Origin: Actinomyces sp. Marseille-P3109
Lineage (GTDB): Bacteria > Actinomycetota > Actinomycetes > Actinomycetales > Actinomycetaceae
Assembly: GCF_900323545.1 (NCBI RefSeq)
Contig: NZ_OOHN01000008.1
Coordinates: 329,941 to 393,940, forward strand
Direction of reading: 5' to 3'
Length of the DNA stretch: 64,000 nt
Shown: positions 15,843-24,405 of the stretch, piece by piece
How the letters are laid out: each line of letters starts with the position of its first letter
Numbering within the stretch: the first letter of the stretch is position 1
The notes under the pieces: model-generated
The model's database searches: none
Seen by the model: only the letters and a program-made list of their open reading frames with translations
What the model was told of the DNA's origin: nothing
Program-made: the position numbers and the translations under genes

Positions 15843-16957
15843 CGGCCACCGCCTTGCCCGGACGGGCGTTGGACGGGTCTCCCGGCCGACCGCACCGGCG
15901 TGGCCCTAGCACGGTGCTGCTCAAGAACGTCTACTACATGCTCGCCTACGCCTTCAAGGCGCTGGAGACCGGTGAGCACCGGCGCCTGGCGGCCGAGGAC
16001 TTCGAGCACGTCCACGACATGCTCGCCGCTATCCTGGCCGGTGGGCTGGACAACCAGCGTCGACGCGGTTTCGAGCGGGACTATCAGCCCTTCACCGAGG
16101 ACCTGTCGGTTGTGCGGGGACGCATCGACCCGGTCGCCACGATGCGGCTCAGGGCCCGCCGCAGGAGCCTGGTGCACTGCGGTTATGACGAGCGCACCGA
16201 GAACACCCTCATGAACCGGCTCCTCAAGACCGCCGCCCTGCGCCTGATCCTGCACGGCGACATCGCCCCGGCCCGCAGGGCGCGCCTGAAGTCCACGCTG
16301 CTCGCCATGGGCGACGTCGAGGTGATGAGCGTCTGCGATCTCAGGCACCTGCACTGGGAGAGGCTGCGCTTCCACCGCGGTAACCGCTCCTACCGACTGC
16401 TTATGGGGGTGTGCCGGCTCGTCGTGGACGAGCGGCTGCTCAGCGGCGCCGATGGCGCAGTCAGCCTCGCGGACTTCCTCGACGCCCAGGAGCTGAGCGC
16501 CCTGTACGAGCGCTTCGTCCTGGCCTACTTCCGCCGCCACCACCCCCACCTACGTGCCGGCGCTCCTTGGGTGAGCGGCGGCATCGAGGACGCCCCGGTC
16601 TTCCTTCCGGGGCTGCACACCGACATCGTTCTGACCGGGCCGGAGCGGACCCTCATCATCGACACCAAGTGCTACGGGCGGATCCTCGGCTCCCGTTACG
16701 ACAGGCAGATCCTGTCCCCGGCCAACCGCAACCAGATCTACAGCTACGTCATGCATGAGGCCAGCGACCCCCGACAGGGCGGACGCGAGGTCGCCGGCAT
16801 GCTGCTCTACGCCCAGACCGCCGTCGACCCGCCGATTTGCGAGACCTGGACCGAGACCGGGCACCGCTTTCACGTGCGCACCCTCGACCTGGACCGGGAC
16901 TTCACCGAGATCGCCGCCCAGCTCGACGACGTCGCCGCCCTGCTCGCACCCGCCTGA
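15839..16957 (+). CDS. mcrC: McrC-like nuclease subunit
   Basis: 372 residues; the nuclease partner of McrB. Recognisable McrC features are LLKNVYYMLAYAFK near the N-terminus, ERDYQPFTEDLSVVRGRID, LYERFVLAYF, and the PD-(D/E)xK core with Asp262 (TDIVL) and Asp275-Thr-Lys277 (IIDTKCYG), followed by NRNQIYSYV. All catalytic residues are present, so the system looks intact. The start overlaps the mcrB stop by four bases. McrBC complexes cleave DNA containing modified cytosines, so this is a phage-defence locus; the modification recognised is unknown. Confidence 0.88.
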   Translation: MTATALPGRALDGSPGRPHRRGPSTVLLKNVYYMLAYAFKALETGEHRRLAAEDFEHVHDMLAAILAGGLDNQRRRGFERDYQPFTEDLSVVRGRIDPVATMRLRARRRSLVHCGYDERTENTLMNRLLKTAALRLILHGDIAPARRARLKSTLLAMGDVEVMSVCDLRHLHWERLRFHRGNRSYRLLMGVCRLVVDERLLSGADGAVSLADFLDAQELSALYERFVLAYFRRHHPHLRAGAPWVSGGIEDAPVFLPGLHTDIVLTGPERTLIIDTKCYGRILGSRYDRQILSPANRNQIYSYVMHEASDPRQGGREVAGMLLYAQTAVDPPICETWTETGHRFHVRTLDLDRDFTEIAAQLDDVAALLAPA

Positions 16958-17015
16958 GCCGGCCCCATCAATGCAGGCGTCTTGCGTGTAGAGGTGCGGT
17001 ACTCCTGTCCCTGCT

Positions 17016-17035
17016 GCCGGAGTCCCTACTCCGGC
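17016..17035 (-). terminator. Hairpin at the 3' end of the doc gene
   Basis: Perfect 8-base stem GCCGGAGT/ACTCCGGC with loop CCCT, overlapping the last codons of the minus-strand Doc gene. It may also stop transcription from the converging mcrBC operon. Confidence 0.4.
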
Positions 17036-17400
17036 TCACAGCGCCATTGCGAGAGGGCCAAAGCTATCTCCTCAAGGGATAGTTCTCCAGCCGCGACGGC
17101 GATCACCAGCTGATACGCGTCGTCGTCGGGAGCCTCGATCCAATGGCCGTTGATGTCCAGGAACACCAGCGTGGCCAACCACCCCAGGCGCTTGTTTCCA
17201 TCCACCAGGGGATGATTGCGGACCAGGGAATCGAGTAGGGCCGCAGCCTTCTCATCGATCGTGGTGTACGCGTCGCGTCCCCAGAGAGTGACTGCAGGCC
17301 GGTGCAGCGCCGAGTCGACCAGGCCGAGATCCCGCACCGGCCCGACGGCGAGCTCCTCAATGAGCAACAGGGCGTCCTCAAGCGTCAGATACTCGATCAT
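17026..17400 (-). CDS. doc: Doc/Fic-family toxin
   Basis: 124 residues with the Doc-type Fic motif HPLVDGNKRL at 63-72, where the Lys after GN replaces the Gly of AMPylating Fic enzymes. Doc proteins of this type inactivate EF-Tu by phosphorylation. The flap/anchor parts (MIEYLTLEDALLLIEEL, GLVDSALHRP) are also typical. It starts 10 bases after the stop of the small antitoxin gene. An in-frame upstream start at 17457 would overlap the antitoxin, so ATG 17400 was chosen. Confidence 0.85.
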   Translation of the reverse strand: MIEYLTLEDALLLIEELAVGPVRDLGLVDSALHRPAVTLWGRDAYTTIDEKAAALLDSLVRNHPLVDGNKRLGWLATLVFLDINGHWIEAPDDDAYQLVIAVAAGELSLEEIALALSQWRCEPE

Positions 17401-17410
17401 CTGTGTCCGA

Positions 17411-17614
17411 TCAGCGACCGAGGCGTTCCAGGACCTCGGCATACCGGATGCGGACACGGGCGGACGCTTCTTTCACTCGCTGCTCATGTCCGCGGCGTGC
17501 GGCCACCTCGTGGATCGCCCGGATCGTCGCCTCCTGGCGACTGACCCCGTCCTCCTGGGCAAGAAGTGTCAGGAGACGCTCATCCTCTTTACTTAAACGC
17601 AGTGTCATCGCCAT
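17411..17614 (-). CDS. Ribbon-helix-helix antitoxin for Doc
   Basis: 67 residues. The N-terminus (MTLRLSKEDERLLTLLAQ, then SRQEATIRAI) has the beta-strand/two-helix pattern of ribbon-helix-helix repressors; the charged C-terminal tail probably binds and neutralises Doc. Gene order antitoxin then toxin with a 10-base gap is the classical layout. Probably represses its own promoter at the palindrome 17631-17651. Met3 is an alternative start. Confidence 0.75.
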   Translation of the reverse strand: MAMTLRLSKEDERLLTLLAQEDGVSRQEATIRAIHEVAARRGHEQRVKEASARVRIRYAEVLERLGR

Positions 17615-17630
17615 GCGCCCACAGTAGCAG

Positions 17631-17651
17631 GTGATACCAAACTGGTATCAC
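17631..17651. promoter_or_regulatory. Palindromic operator of the toxin-antitoxin pair
   Basis: Perfect inverted repeat, GTGATACCA and TGGTATCAC around AAC, centred 27 bases upstream of the antitoxin start. Position and symmetry fit an autoregulatory site for the RHH antitoxin or its complex with Doc. Confidence 0.6.
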
Positions 17652-17694
17652 GTGTGGTGCGCTCGGAGGATCGACCGGAGTCCTCAGCTCGCCC

Positions 17695-17752
17695 GGGGCA
17701 TTCTGTGCGTGGGGGTGCACCATCTTCCGGCCGGGGACATCCTGCGCGTTCG
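17695..17752 (+). repeat. GGGGACAT repeat, copy 3 (partial)
   Basis: Starts with a degenerate half-unit (GGGGCATTCTGTGCGTG) and contains CCGGCCGGGGACATCCTGCG, identical to copies 1 and 2, in the same orientation. The distal inverted half present in the other copies is missing. It lies immediately before the amylase gene and marks the right edge of the McrBC/Doc island. Confidence 0.6.
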
Positions 17753-17790
17753 GCTTTCGCCGTCGGGGTGGGGCTGGCAGCATCGGTGCC

Positions 17791-19323
17791 GTGACCGAGA
17801 ACCACGCCCAGCCCAGCCCCACCGACTCGGATGACGTCGTCAACCCTCTCCTGCTCCAGGCCTTCGCCTGGGACCTGCCCGCCGACTCCAGCCACTGGCG
17901 CCTCCTGGCGGACAATGCAGCCCTCCTGGCCGACTGCGGGGTGAGCTCGGCCTGGCTGCCGCCCGCCTACAAGGGGCAGGCCGGGGTGGAGGACGTCGGC
18001 TACGGCGTCTACGACACCTACGACCTGGGTGAGTTCGACCAGAAGGGCACCGTCCCCACCAAGTACGGCACCAAGGAGGACTATCTCGCTGCCATCGAGG
18101 CCCTGCACGCGGCCGGCATCGGCGTCGTGGCGGACATCGTTCTCAACCACCGTATGGGCGGTGACGACACTGAGGTCGTGCGCGCCACCCCGGTGGACCC
18201 CCACGACCGCCTGCGCCCCATCGGTGATGCCGAGGAGATCACCGCCTGGACCCGCTACACCTTCCCGGGACGCGCCGGTGCTCACTCGGACTTCACCTGG
18301 GACTGGACCTGCTTCCACGGCACCGACTGGGACGAGGCCCGCCGGCTCAAGGGCGTGTGGCTCTTCGAGGGCAAGCAGTGGAACGAGAACGTCAACGACG
18401 AGCTCGGCAACTACGACTACCTCATGGGCTCGGACGTCCACGTCACCGACCCCGCCGTCAGTGACGAGCTGGACCGCTGGGGACGCTGGTACGTGGAGAC
18501 CACCGGCGTCGACGGCCTGCGACTGGATGCCCTCAAGCACGTCGGCGCCGACTTCTTCGCCCGCTGGCTGCCCGAGCTGCGCCGCGCCACCGGGCGCGCC
18601 CTGCCGGCCGTCGGCGAGTACTGGTCCCGCGACGTCGCCGAGCTGGAGGGCTACCTGGAGGCCGTTCCCTCCACGAGCCTGTTCGACGTCCCCCTCCACT
18701 TCCACCTGCACGCCGCCTCCGCCTCCAACGGCGACGTCGACCTGTCCCGTCTCTTCGAGGGCACCCTCGTGGCCGCTGACCCGGCCCGCGCCGTCACCTT
18801 CGTGGAGAACCATGACACTCAGCCGGGTCAGTCGCTGGCCTCCACCATCGAGCCCTGGTTCAAGCCCTCGGCCTACGCCCTCATCCTGCTGCGCGAGGCC
18901 GGAACCCCCTGCGTCTTCTGGGGCGACCTGTTCGGCACCCCCGAGACCGGCGACCTGCCGGCCGTCACCGAGCTTCCGCTGCTGATGACCATGCGGCGTT
19001 CCCTGGCCCACGGACCTCAGCACGACGCCCTCGACGAGCCCGACATCGTCGGATTCGCGCGTGAGGGCGACGACGCCCACCCCGGCTCCGGGCTCGCCGT
19101 CGTCCTGTCCGACCGTCGGGCCGGTACCAAGCGCCTCCACGTCGGGGCCGGGCACGCCGGCGAGCAGTGGCTCTGCGTCCTGGGCGGGCACGAGCCGGTC
19201 ACCGTCGGTGACGATGGCGACGTCGAGCTGCCCGTGTCCGACGGCGGCCTGAGCGTCTACGCGCCCGAGACCGCCCGACCGGTTCTCGACAGCGCCACCC
19301 AGCACCTCCTGCGCCAGCGCTGA
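17791..19323 (+). CDS. GH13 alpha-amylase, cytoplasmic type
   Basis: 510 residues from GTG 17791, no signal peptide. GH13 conserved regions are complete: DIVLNHRMGG, DGLRLDALKH (nucleophile Asp246), AVGEYW (acid/base Glu276), VENHDTQ (Asp342). NPLLLQAFAWDLPADSSHW, the AWLPPAYKG segment and WTCFHGTDWDE place it in the subfamily of Bacillus AmyS and E. coli cytoplasmic AmyA, which cleave alpha-1,4-glucans and maltodextrins. Probably degrades intracellular glycogen or imported dextrins. No amylolytic neighbours. Confidence 0.88.
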   Translation: MTENHAQPSPTDSDDVVNPLLLQAFAWDLPADSSHWRLLADNAALLADCGVSSAWLPPAYKGQAGVEDVGYGVYDTYDLGEFDQKGTVPTKYGTKEDYLAAIEALHAAGIGVVADIVLNHRMGGDDTEVVRATPVDPHDRLRPIGDAEEITAWTRYTFPGRAGAHSDFTWDWTCFHGTDWDEARRLKGVWLFEGKQWNENVNDELGNYDYLMGSDVHVTDPAVSDELDRWGRWYVETTGVDGLRLDALKHVGADFFARWLPELRRATGRALPAVGEYWSRDVAELEGYLEAVPSTSLFDVPLHFHLHAASASNGDVDLSRLFEGTLVAADPARAVTFVENHDTQPGQSLASTIEPWFKPSAYALILLREAGTPCVFWGDLFGTPETGDLPAVTELPLLMTMRRSLAHGPQHDALDEPDIVGFAREGDDAHPGSGLAVVLSDRRAGTKRLHVGAGHAGEQWLCVLGGHEPVTVGDDGDVELPVSDGGLSVYAPETARPVLDSATQHLLRQR

Positions 19324-19356
19324 GTGTCCCGAACGGCTCGGGACACTCAGCGCTGG
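19314..19356. terminator. Bidirectional terminator between amylase and ABC transporter genes
   Basis: Perfect 19-base stem, CCAGCGCTGAGTGTCCCGA paired with its complement, loop ACGGC, spanning the amylase stop codon and ending before the converging ATPase gene stop at 19375. Strong enough to act in both directions. Confidence 0.75.
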
Positions 19357-19374
19357 TGGGCGTGGTCGAAAAGG

Positions 19375-20562
19375 CTAGGCCGGTGCGTTCGCTTCTGCGG
19401 GCAGCAGCCACGCCTTGCTGGACTCGATGGAGACACGAACGGCCTGTCCCTCCTGGAAGAACTCGTCCTCGTGCGGATCGGCGACGACGCAGACGATGGA
19501 CCCGTACTCGGTCTCGACCTCGTACTCGACAGTCTCCCCGTAGAAGACGCGAGTGATGATCTGGCCCAGAGATCCCGAGATCGTCTGAGCCGGCTCGTGG
19601 GCGGCGGTCAGGCGCACGGACTCGGGCCGCACCATGAGCACGACATCCCGGCCATCGTCCAGCGCATCGGGGTGAGCGGGAACCGTCGCCTCGGAACCGA
19701 GCACCCTCACCGTCGCGCACTTCTGCGTTCCTGATGCCGTGTCCGGTCTCCCGGTGACCGTAGCCACAAGGAAATTGGCGCGCCCCACGAAGTCGGCCAC
19801 GAAGACCGATGCCGGGTGCAGGTAGATCTCTGCGGGAGTATCGACCTGCTCGATATGGCCGGAGTTCATGACGACGATCCTGTCTGACATCGCCATCGCC
19901 TCGGACTGGTCATGCGTGACGTAAACGGAGGTGATCCCCAGGCGCTTTTGCATGTGGCGGATCTCCAGGCGCATCTTGATCCGCAGTTTGGCGTCGAGAT
20001 TCGACAACGGCTCATCGAAGAGCAGCACCTTGGGGCGTACCACCATGGCGCGGGCCAGGGCGACGCGCTGCTGCTGGCCGCCGGAGAGCTGGGAGGGTGC
20101 CCGTTTGGCCATCGCCGTCAGATTCATCGAGGTCAGGGCCACCTCGATTGCCTCGTCCATCTGCGCCGCCGACATCTTTTGCAGCTTGAGTCCGTAGGCG
20201 ACATTGTCTCGCACTGACAGGTGGGGGAAGAGAGCGTAGGACTGGAAGACCATGGACATCGGGCGTCGGTTAGGTGGAACAACTGCCATGTTGTCGCCGT
20301 CGAGCATCACCTTTCCGGATGATGCGTCCTCGAATCCGGCTATCATCCGCAAGGTCGTGGTTTTACCGCAACCTGAAGGTCCCAGGAGGGTGATGAATTC
20401 TCCGGGCTTGATGTCAAGGTTGATGTGGTCGACGGCCGTCACCTTTCCGGCGCCTTCGCCGAAGGTCTTGGTGAGCTCCACCAGGGAGAGGTGGCCGCTC
20501 TTGCCTGCGGCATTATTATCCTGGGAGATCGGCTGAATATCAGCGTCGGAGTTAAGGGTCAT
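19375..20562 (-). CDS. ABC importer ATPase (Fe3+/sugar-phosphate/phosphonate type)
   Basis: 395 residues. ATPase domain with Walker [10 protein letters not shown] at 61-69, Q-loop [11 protein letters not shown], signature LSGGQQQR, Walker [13 protein letters not shown] and H-loop YVTHDQSEA, followed by a C-terminal TOBE domain (about 265-390). This layout is shared by FbpC/AfuC and by spermidine and 2-aminoethylphosphonate importers. Start ATG 20562 was preferred to an in-frame ATG 27 bases upstream. Last gene of the binding protein-permease-ATPase operon. Confidence 0.85.
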   Translation of the reverse strand: MTLNSDADIQPISQDNNAAGKSGHLSLVELTKTFGEGAGKVTAVDHINLDIKPGEFITLLGPSGCGKTTTLRMIAGFEDASSGKVMLDGDNMAVVPPNRRPMSMVFQSYALFPHLSVRDNVAYGLKLQKMSAAQMDEAIEVALTSMNLTAMAKRAPSQLSGGQQQRVALARAMVVRPKVLLFDEPLSNLDAKLRIKMRLEIRHMQKRLGITSVYVTHDQSEAMAMSDRIVVMNSGHIEQVDTPAEIYLHPASVFVADFVGRANFLVATVTGRPDTASGTQKCATVRVLGSEATVPAHPDALDDGRDVVLMVRPESVRLTAAHEPAQTISGSLGQIITRVFYGETVEYEVETEYGSIVCVVADPHEDEFFQEGQAVRVSIESSKAWLLPAEANAPA

Positions 20563-20585
20563 GGTGGAGTCCTTTCTGGTCGGTC

Positions 20586-22337
20586 TCACATGCCTGTGCG
20601 AGCCTGTGATGTGACCGAGGTGTCGCGGACGAGAAGATTGGTCATGCCGATGACGAGCATGACGATGACAATGAGAATGGTGCAGAAGGCGAAGGCGTTT
20701 CCGAATCTCCCCGCATCAACCTCTGCGAGGATCTGGGAGGTCATGATCTTCGTTTTCGGAGTGGTAATGAAAATAATTGGAGAAAGTGTTGTCATGGAGC
20801 GGGCGAAGGCGTATGTGAGGCCGGCGATGAATGCCGGTCTGATGAGTGGCATCGTCACCTTCATGAAGGTTTGGAGGCCTGATGCGCCTAGTGATGTGGA
20901 CGCCTCGTCGATCGATTTATCAATCTGCTGGAGGCTGGCGATCCCCGAGCGCTGTCCCGAGGGCATGGAACGGGCTACGTAAACCATGATGATCGCGATG
21001 GCTCCCCCGAAGACAGCGCTGCCTCCGGCCAGGGCAGGCATAAACATGAGATTGTTGTAGATGATCGGTTGATTGAAGGTGATGAGGTATCCGATTCCCA
21101 GGACTGTGCCCGGCACCGACAGTCCGAGCATGCCTAGGAAGTCCATGACTCCGGCGCTGGCCTTGAGTCTCACAACAACGAGCCATGCCACGATCATTCC
21201 CAGGATGCCTGCGATCGGAGTGGCGATGAGGGCTAAGATAGTTGTGTCGATCATGGCATCGTTGCCAATTCCGGAAAGCACGTACTGGAAGTTCTTGAGC
21301 GTGAAGGTGTTGTCCACTCCCAGGATCTTGACGAAGGATCCCAGGATGACGGTTGCGTAGATCGAGACGATGAACAGCGCCAGGGCCACCGTCGTAACAG
21401 ACAGGATGATTCGGGGTAGTAGAGCGCGGATTGGGCGGACTCTTCCGGTGGGCTTACCGGTGACGGTGACCGCCGAGCTGCGGGAGGCCCAATAGCGTTG
21501 GAGGATGAACACCAGCAGTGCCGGTACGAGCAGCGCCAGGGAGTACGCGCTCCCGGCTGCTGTGTTGTACTCACCGTTGACGGCGATGTAGGCACGGGAG
21601 GCTAGAACAGTGAAGTCACCTCCAATGACCAATGGATTCGCCAGGTCGGCAATCGCCTCGACGAAGAGCAGCAGGAAGGAGGAGGCGAAACCGGGGATGA
21701 GCATCGGCAGGGTTACCGTGCGGAAGATCGTCCAGGGGGAGGCGCCCAGTGATGCAGCGGCCTCCTCCGTAGCCGGATCCAGGTTGCGGAGCATGCCGAG
21801 CATGTTCATGTAGGCGACGGGGAAAAAGGAGAGGGAGAGCACCAGCGTGAGGCCTGGTAGGCCGTAGATGTTCCACTGCTGGCCCAGCAGCTGGGTGGAG
21901 ATGATCCCATTGCGTCCAAACAGTGTGATCGAGGCCGTGGCCACTGCGAAGGGCGGGGAGACGATCGGAATGAGGCAGATGAGATGAAGCAGACGCTTAC
22001 CGGGGATGTCTACGCGGGCCTGCACGTAGGCGAAGAAGAAACCGACGAGCGTGCCCACGGACCCGACGACGACGCCCAGCACGACGGTGTTGAGAGCGAT
22101 TGTTCGGTTCGTCGTCGAGCTCAGCAAACTGGCAAGCACCTCTGAGCCGCTGGCGGAGAAGGCTTGAGAGAGGATGGTAACCAGCGGAAGGAGGATGAGG
22201 CAGGTGAGGATGAGAGCGACGATGGTGACGATGCCGATGGTCACCGGGTCTCGTCGAACCTTCGTGGACCGCCCTGCCTTTGCCGGCGTTGACCCGGGAG
22301 CGTGGGAAGAGGGCAGCGTTGAGGCCACAGAAGACAT
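20586..22337 (-). CDS. ABC importer permease, two fused permease domains
   Basis: 583 residues with about 12 membrane helices in two similar halves, each with a BPD_transp_1 domain and an EAA loop (LDPATEEAAASLGAS in the first, IDKSIDEASTSLGAS in the second). Such duplicated permeases are typical of Fe3+/AfuB-type importers. An in-frame ATG 36 codons upstream would overlap the binding-protein gene; ATG 22337, close before the first basic/hydrophobic stretch, was chosen. Lies between the binding-protein and ATPase genes. Confidence 0.88.
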   Translation of the reverse strand: MSSVASTLPSSHAPGSTPAKAGRSTKVRRDPVTIGIVTIVALILTCLILLPLVTILSQAFSASGSEVLASLLSSTTNRTIALNTVVLGVVVGSVGTLVGFFFAYVQARVDIPGKRLLHLICLIPIVSPPFAVATASITLFGRNGIISTQLLGQQWNIYGLPGLTLVLSLSFFPVAYMNMLGMLRNLDPATEEAAASLGASPWTIFRTVTLPMLIPGFASSFLLLFVEAIADLANPLVIGGDFTVLASRAYIAVNGEYNTAAGSAYSLALLVPALLVFILQRYWASRSSAVTVTGKPTGRVRPIRALLPRIILSVTTVALALFIVSIYATVILGSFVKILGVDNTFTLKNFQYVLSGIGNDAMIDTTILALIATPIAGILGMIVAWLVVVRLKASAGVMDFLGMLGLSVPGTVLGIGYLITFNQPIIYNNLMFMPALAGGSAVFGGAIAIIMVYVARSMPSGQRSGIASLQQIDKSIDEASTSLGASGLQTFMKVTMPLIRPAFIAGLTYAFARSMTTLSPIIFITTPKTKIMTSQILAEVDAGRFGNAFAFCTILIVIVMLVIGMTNLLVRDTSVTSQARTGM

Positions 22338-22441
22338 GGAGGACTCCGTTCGGGACAGGGGCCGCCCGCGTGCGGGCAACCGTCGAGGATGAAGGGTGTT
22401 CTGGGGCCGCAGGGCCCCAGAACACGGGGAGCGAGGATCCG

Positions 22442-23476
22442 TCACTCCTTCGGCTGCGCGGCGATCTCCTCGTCGAAGCGTTTGGTCAGCTCGGGCTTCG
22501 CCTCCGCCGCGGCCTTGAAGTCGTAGTCGATCAGGGTGACGTCGTCGAGCTTGACCATCTTGTCGCTGATCTTGGCGTCGGGATTGGTGGGAATCTGGTA
22601 GGAGCCCACGGTCTGTCCAACGTTCTGGGCATCGGCCGAGAGCGCCCAGTCGATGTACTTCTTGGCGGCATCGGAATGGGAGGACTTGGCCACCAGCGCT
22701 ACTCCACCGACTTCGTAGCCGGTGCCCTCCTTGGGGAAGGAGACCTGTAGATCGGACATCCCCTCATCCTGATACTTCACGCAGTCGTGGGAGAAAACCA
22801 GGCCGACTCCCACCTCGCCGCGGCCGGCGATCTGGCCGGGGGCGGTGCCGGACTTGGTGTACTGCAGAACGTTGCCGTGCAGCTTCTTCATGTAGTCGAA
22901 GGCCTGGTCCTGGCCGCCCAAGCGAACATTCTGGGTCCACAAGGTGGTGAAGGCGGTTCCGGAGGTTGAGGGGTGCGCGGTGGAGACCTGCCCCTTGAGT
23001 GCAGGATTGAGCAGGTCGTCCCACGATGCCGGGGTATCCACACCCAGCTTGCTCAAAACGCTCTTGTTGGAGCAGAAGCCCAGGACCCCGACGTAGACGC
23101 CGGTCCACTTGTGGTCGGCGTCCTTGTACTTGTCGGGGATCTTGGCGGCGTTCGGGGAGTCGTAGGCCTCGATGAGGCCCTTGGCGGCGGCGGTGCCGTA
23201 CCCGTCGGCCGGGCCACCGTGCCAGACGTCGAACTCCGGGGCGTTCTTCGCCGAGTCCAGACGGGCGACGGCCTCCCCGGAGGACAGTCGTACGTAGGTG
23301 GCCTGGATGCCGGTCTGCTCAGTGAAGGTCTGGGTCCATTTCTGGCACAGGTCCTCCATGGCGCCGCAGGCGACGGTGATCGATTGACTCTTCGTCTTGT
23401 CGACGGCGCAACCGGTCAAGGCCAGAGCGCTCGCGGTGGCGACGGCGAGCAGAGCGGGGAATAACCGCTTCCTCAT
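22442..23476 (-). CDS. ABC importer substrate-binding lipoprotein
   Basis: 344 residues. Signal peptide with lipobox ALTGC (MRKRLFPALL onwards), so a membrane-anchored lipoprotein. The mature part is a class II periplasmic-binding fold (ITVACGAMEDLCQKW, FDVWHGGPADGYG, GVLGFCSNKSVL, AHPSTSGTAFTTL) of the FbpA/AfuA group. Members bind ferric iron, hexose phosphates or 2-aminoethylphosphonate; the tyrosine pair of classical iron binders is not evident. AAAGGAG precedes ATG 23476. The two-component genes directly upstream suggest substrate-induced expression. Confidence 0.85.
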   Translation of the reverse strand: MRKRLFPALLAVATASALALTGCAVDKTKSQSITVACGAMEDLCQKWTQTFTEQTGIQATYVRLSSGEAVARLDSAKNAPEFDVWHGGPADGYGTAAAKGLIEAYDSPNAAKIPDKYKDADHKWTGVYVGVLGFCSNKSVLSKLGVDTPASWDDLLNPALKGQVSTAHPSTSGTAFTTLWTQNVRLGGQDQAFDYMKKLHGNVLQYTKSGTAPGQIAGRGEVGVGLVFSHDCVKYQDEGMSDLQVSFPKEGTGYEVGGVALVAKSSHSDAAKKYIDWALSADAQNVGQTVGSYQIPTNPDAKISDKMVKLDDVTLIDYDFKAAAEAKPELTKRFDEEIAAQPKE

Positions 23477-23587
23477 GGGATTCTCCTTTGAATCAAGTGG
23501 GATCGAGAGACGGGAGGTCATCGGGCTCTCGCACGACACCCCACCGATCGCCTCATCATTCCTGGTGGTGGAGGCCGGCGGGGTGAT

Positions 23588-23619
23588 GGTCAGTAACGGT
23601 TGGTAACGTCTCCGTTACC
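23588..23619. promoter_or_regulatory. Direct and inverted GTAAC repeats before the transporter operon
   Basis: Two 10-base direct repeats, GGTCAGTAAC (23588-23597) and GGTTGGTAAC (23598-23607), run into a palindrome GGTAACG-TCTC-CGTTACC (23602-23619). The block lies in the last codons of the regulator gene, about 110 bases before the binding-protein start. Tandem 10-base repeats are typical OmpR-family sites, so this may be the regulator's own target. Confidence 0.45.
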
Positions 23620-24405
23620 GTGGTGGGTCACTGCGGTGGGGGGGGGACGGTGCGACTCCGCTCCGGGGTCCGCGCTCGTGCTCGGCGTGCTGCCCAGAGC
23701 GCTCCGCTCCAGGCGGGGCATGGTGTATCCCTCTCCACGCACCGAGTGGATGTAGCGCCGCCCCTCCTCGCCCAGGGCTCGGCGCACCCGGTAGGCGGTC
23801 GTCTTGATCATGTCCTTGCCGCCGCTGCGGTCCTCGGTGCCCCACACCTGGCTGAGCAGATCCCGATAGGTGACGACCCGACCGATGTTGCGCGCCATGA
23901 CCTCCAAAAACCTGACCTCGGTGTCGGTGATGTCCAGGGTCGAGCCGCGCAGGTGGACCCGGTGCGAAGCGGTGTCGATGACCAGATCCCCGTTGGACAG
24001 GGCCTGGGCGCGCCGACCGCGCCACCGACGTACGAGCGCCTGAGCCCTCAACGTGAGCTCCCGAGGACTGAATGGCTTGGTGACGTAGTCGTCGGCCCCG
24101 GCCTCAAGGCCCCGGATCCGGTCCGGCTCATCCGACAGGGCGGTGATCATCATGATGGGCACCTCCGAGACGGTCCGGATCCGCTCGGTCACGGTCACCC
24201 CGGAGACGGCCGGGATCATGAGATCCAGGATCACGAGGTCGAAGGACTGCTGCTTGAACAAGGACCAGGCCTGAGCGCCGTCGGCCGCGCAGACGACGAC
24301 GAAGCCCGCGGTCTCCAGGGCGAAACGCATGATCATGAGGATCTGCGGCTCATCGTCGACGACGAGGACCCGGGGAGCCTCTGGTGCCTCCATGACGTCA
24401 CTCAC
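23590..24405 (-). CDS. Response regulator, OmpR/PhoB family
   Basis: 271 residues. Receiver domain with acidic pair DDE (17-19), phospho-acceptor Asp61 in LVILDLMIP, the T in MMITAL and Lys in YVTKPFSP; winged helix at about 150-235 ending YIHSVRGEGYTM. The C-terminal 35 residues are Pro/Ser/His-rich. GTG 24405 has GGAGG nine bases upstream and overlaps the kinase stop by eight bases; ATG 24393 is an alternative start. Followed on the same strand by the importer operon, its probable target. Confidence 0.88.
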   Translation of the reverse strand: MSDVMEAPEAPRVLVVDDEPQILMIMRFALETAGFVVVCAADGAQAWSLFKQQSFDLVILDLMIPAVSGVTVTERIRTVSEVPIMMITALSDEPDRIRGLEAGADDYVTKPFSPRELTLRAQALVRRWRGRRAQALSNGDLVIDTASHRVHLRGSTLDITDTEVRFLEVMARNIGRVVTYRDLLSQVWGTEDRSGGKDMIKTTAYRVRRALGEEGRRYIHSVRGEGYTMPRLERSALGSTPSTSADPGAESHRPPPTAVTHHGNGDVTNRY

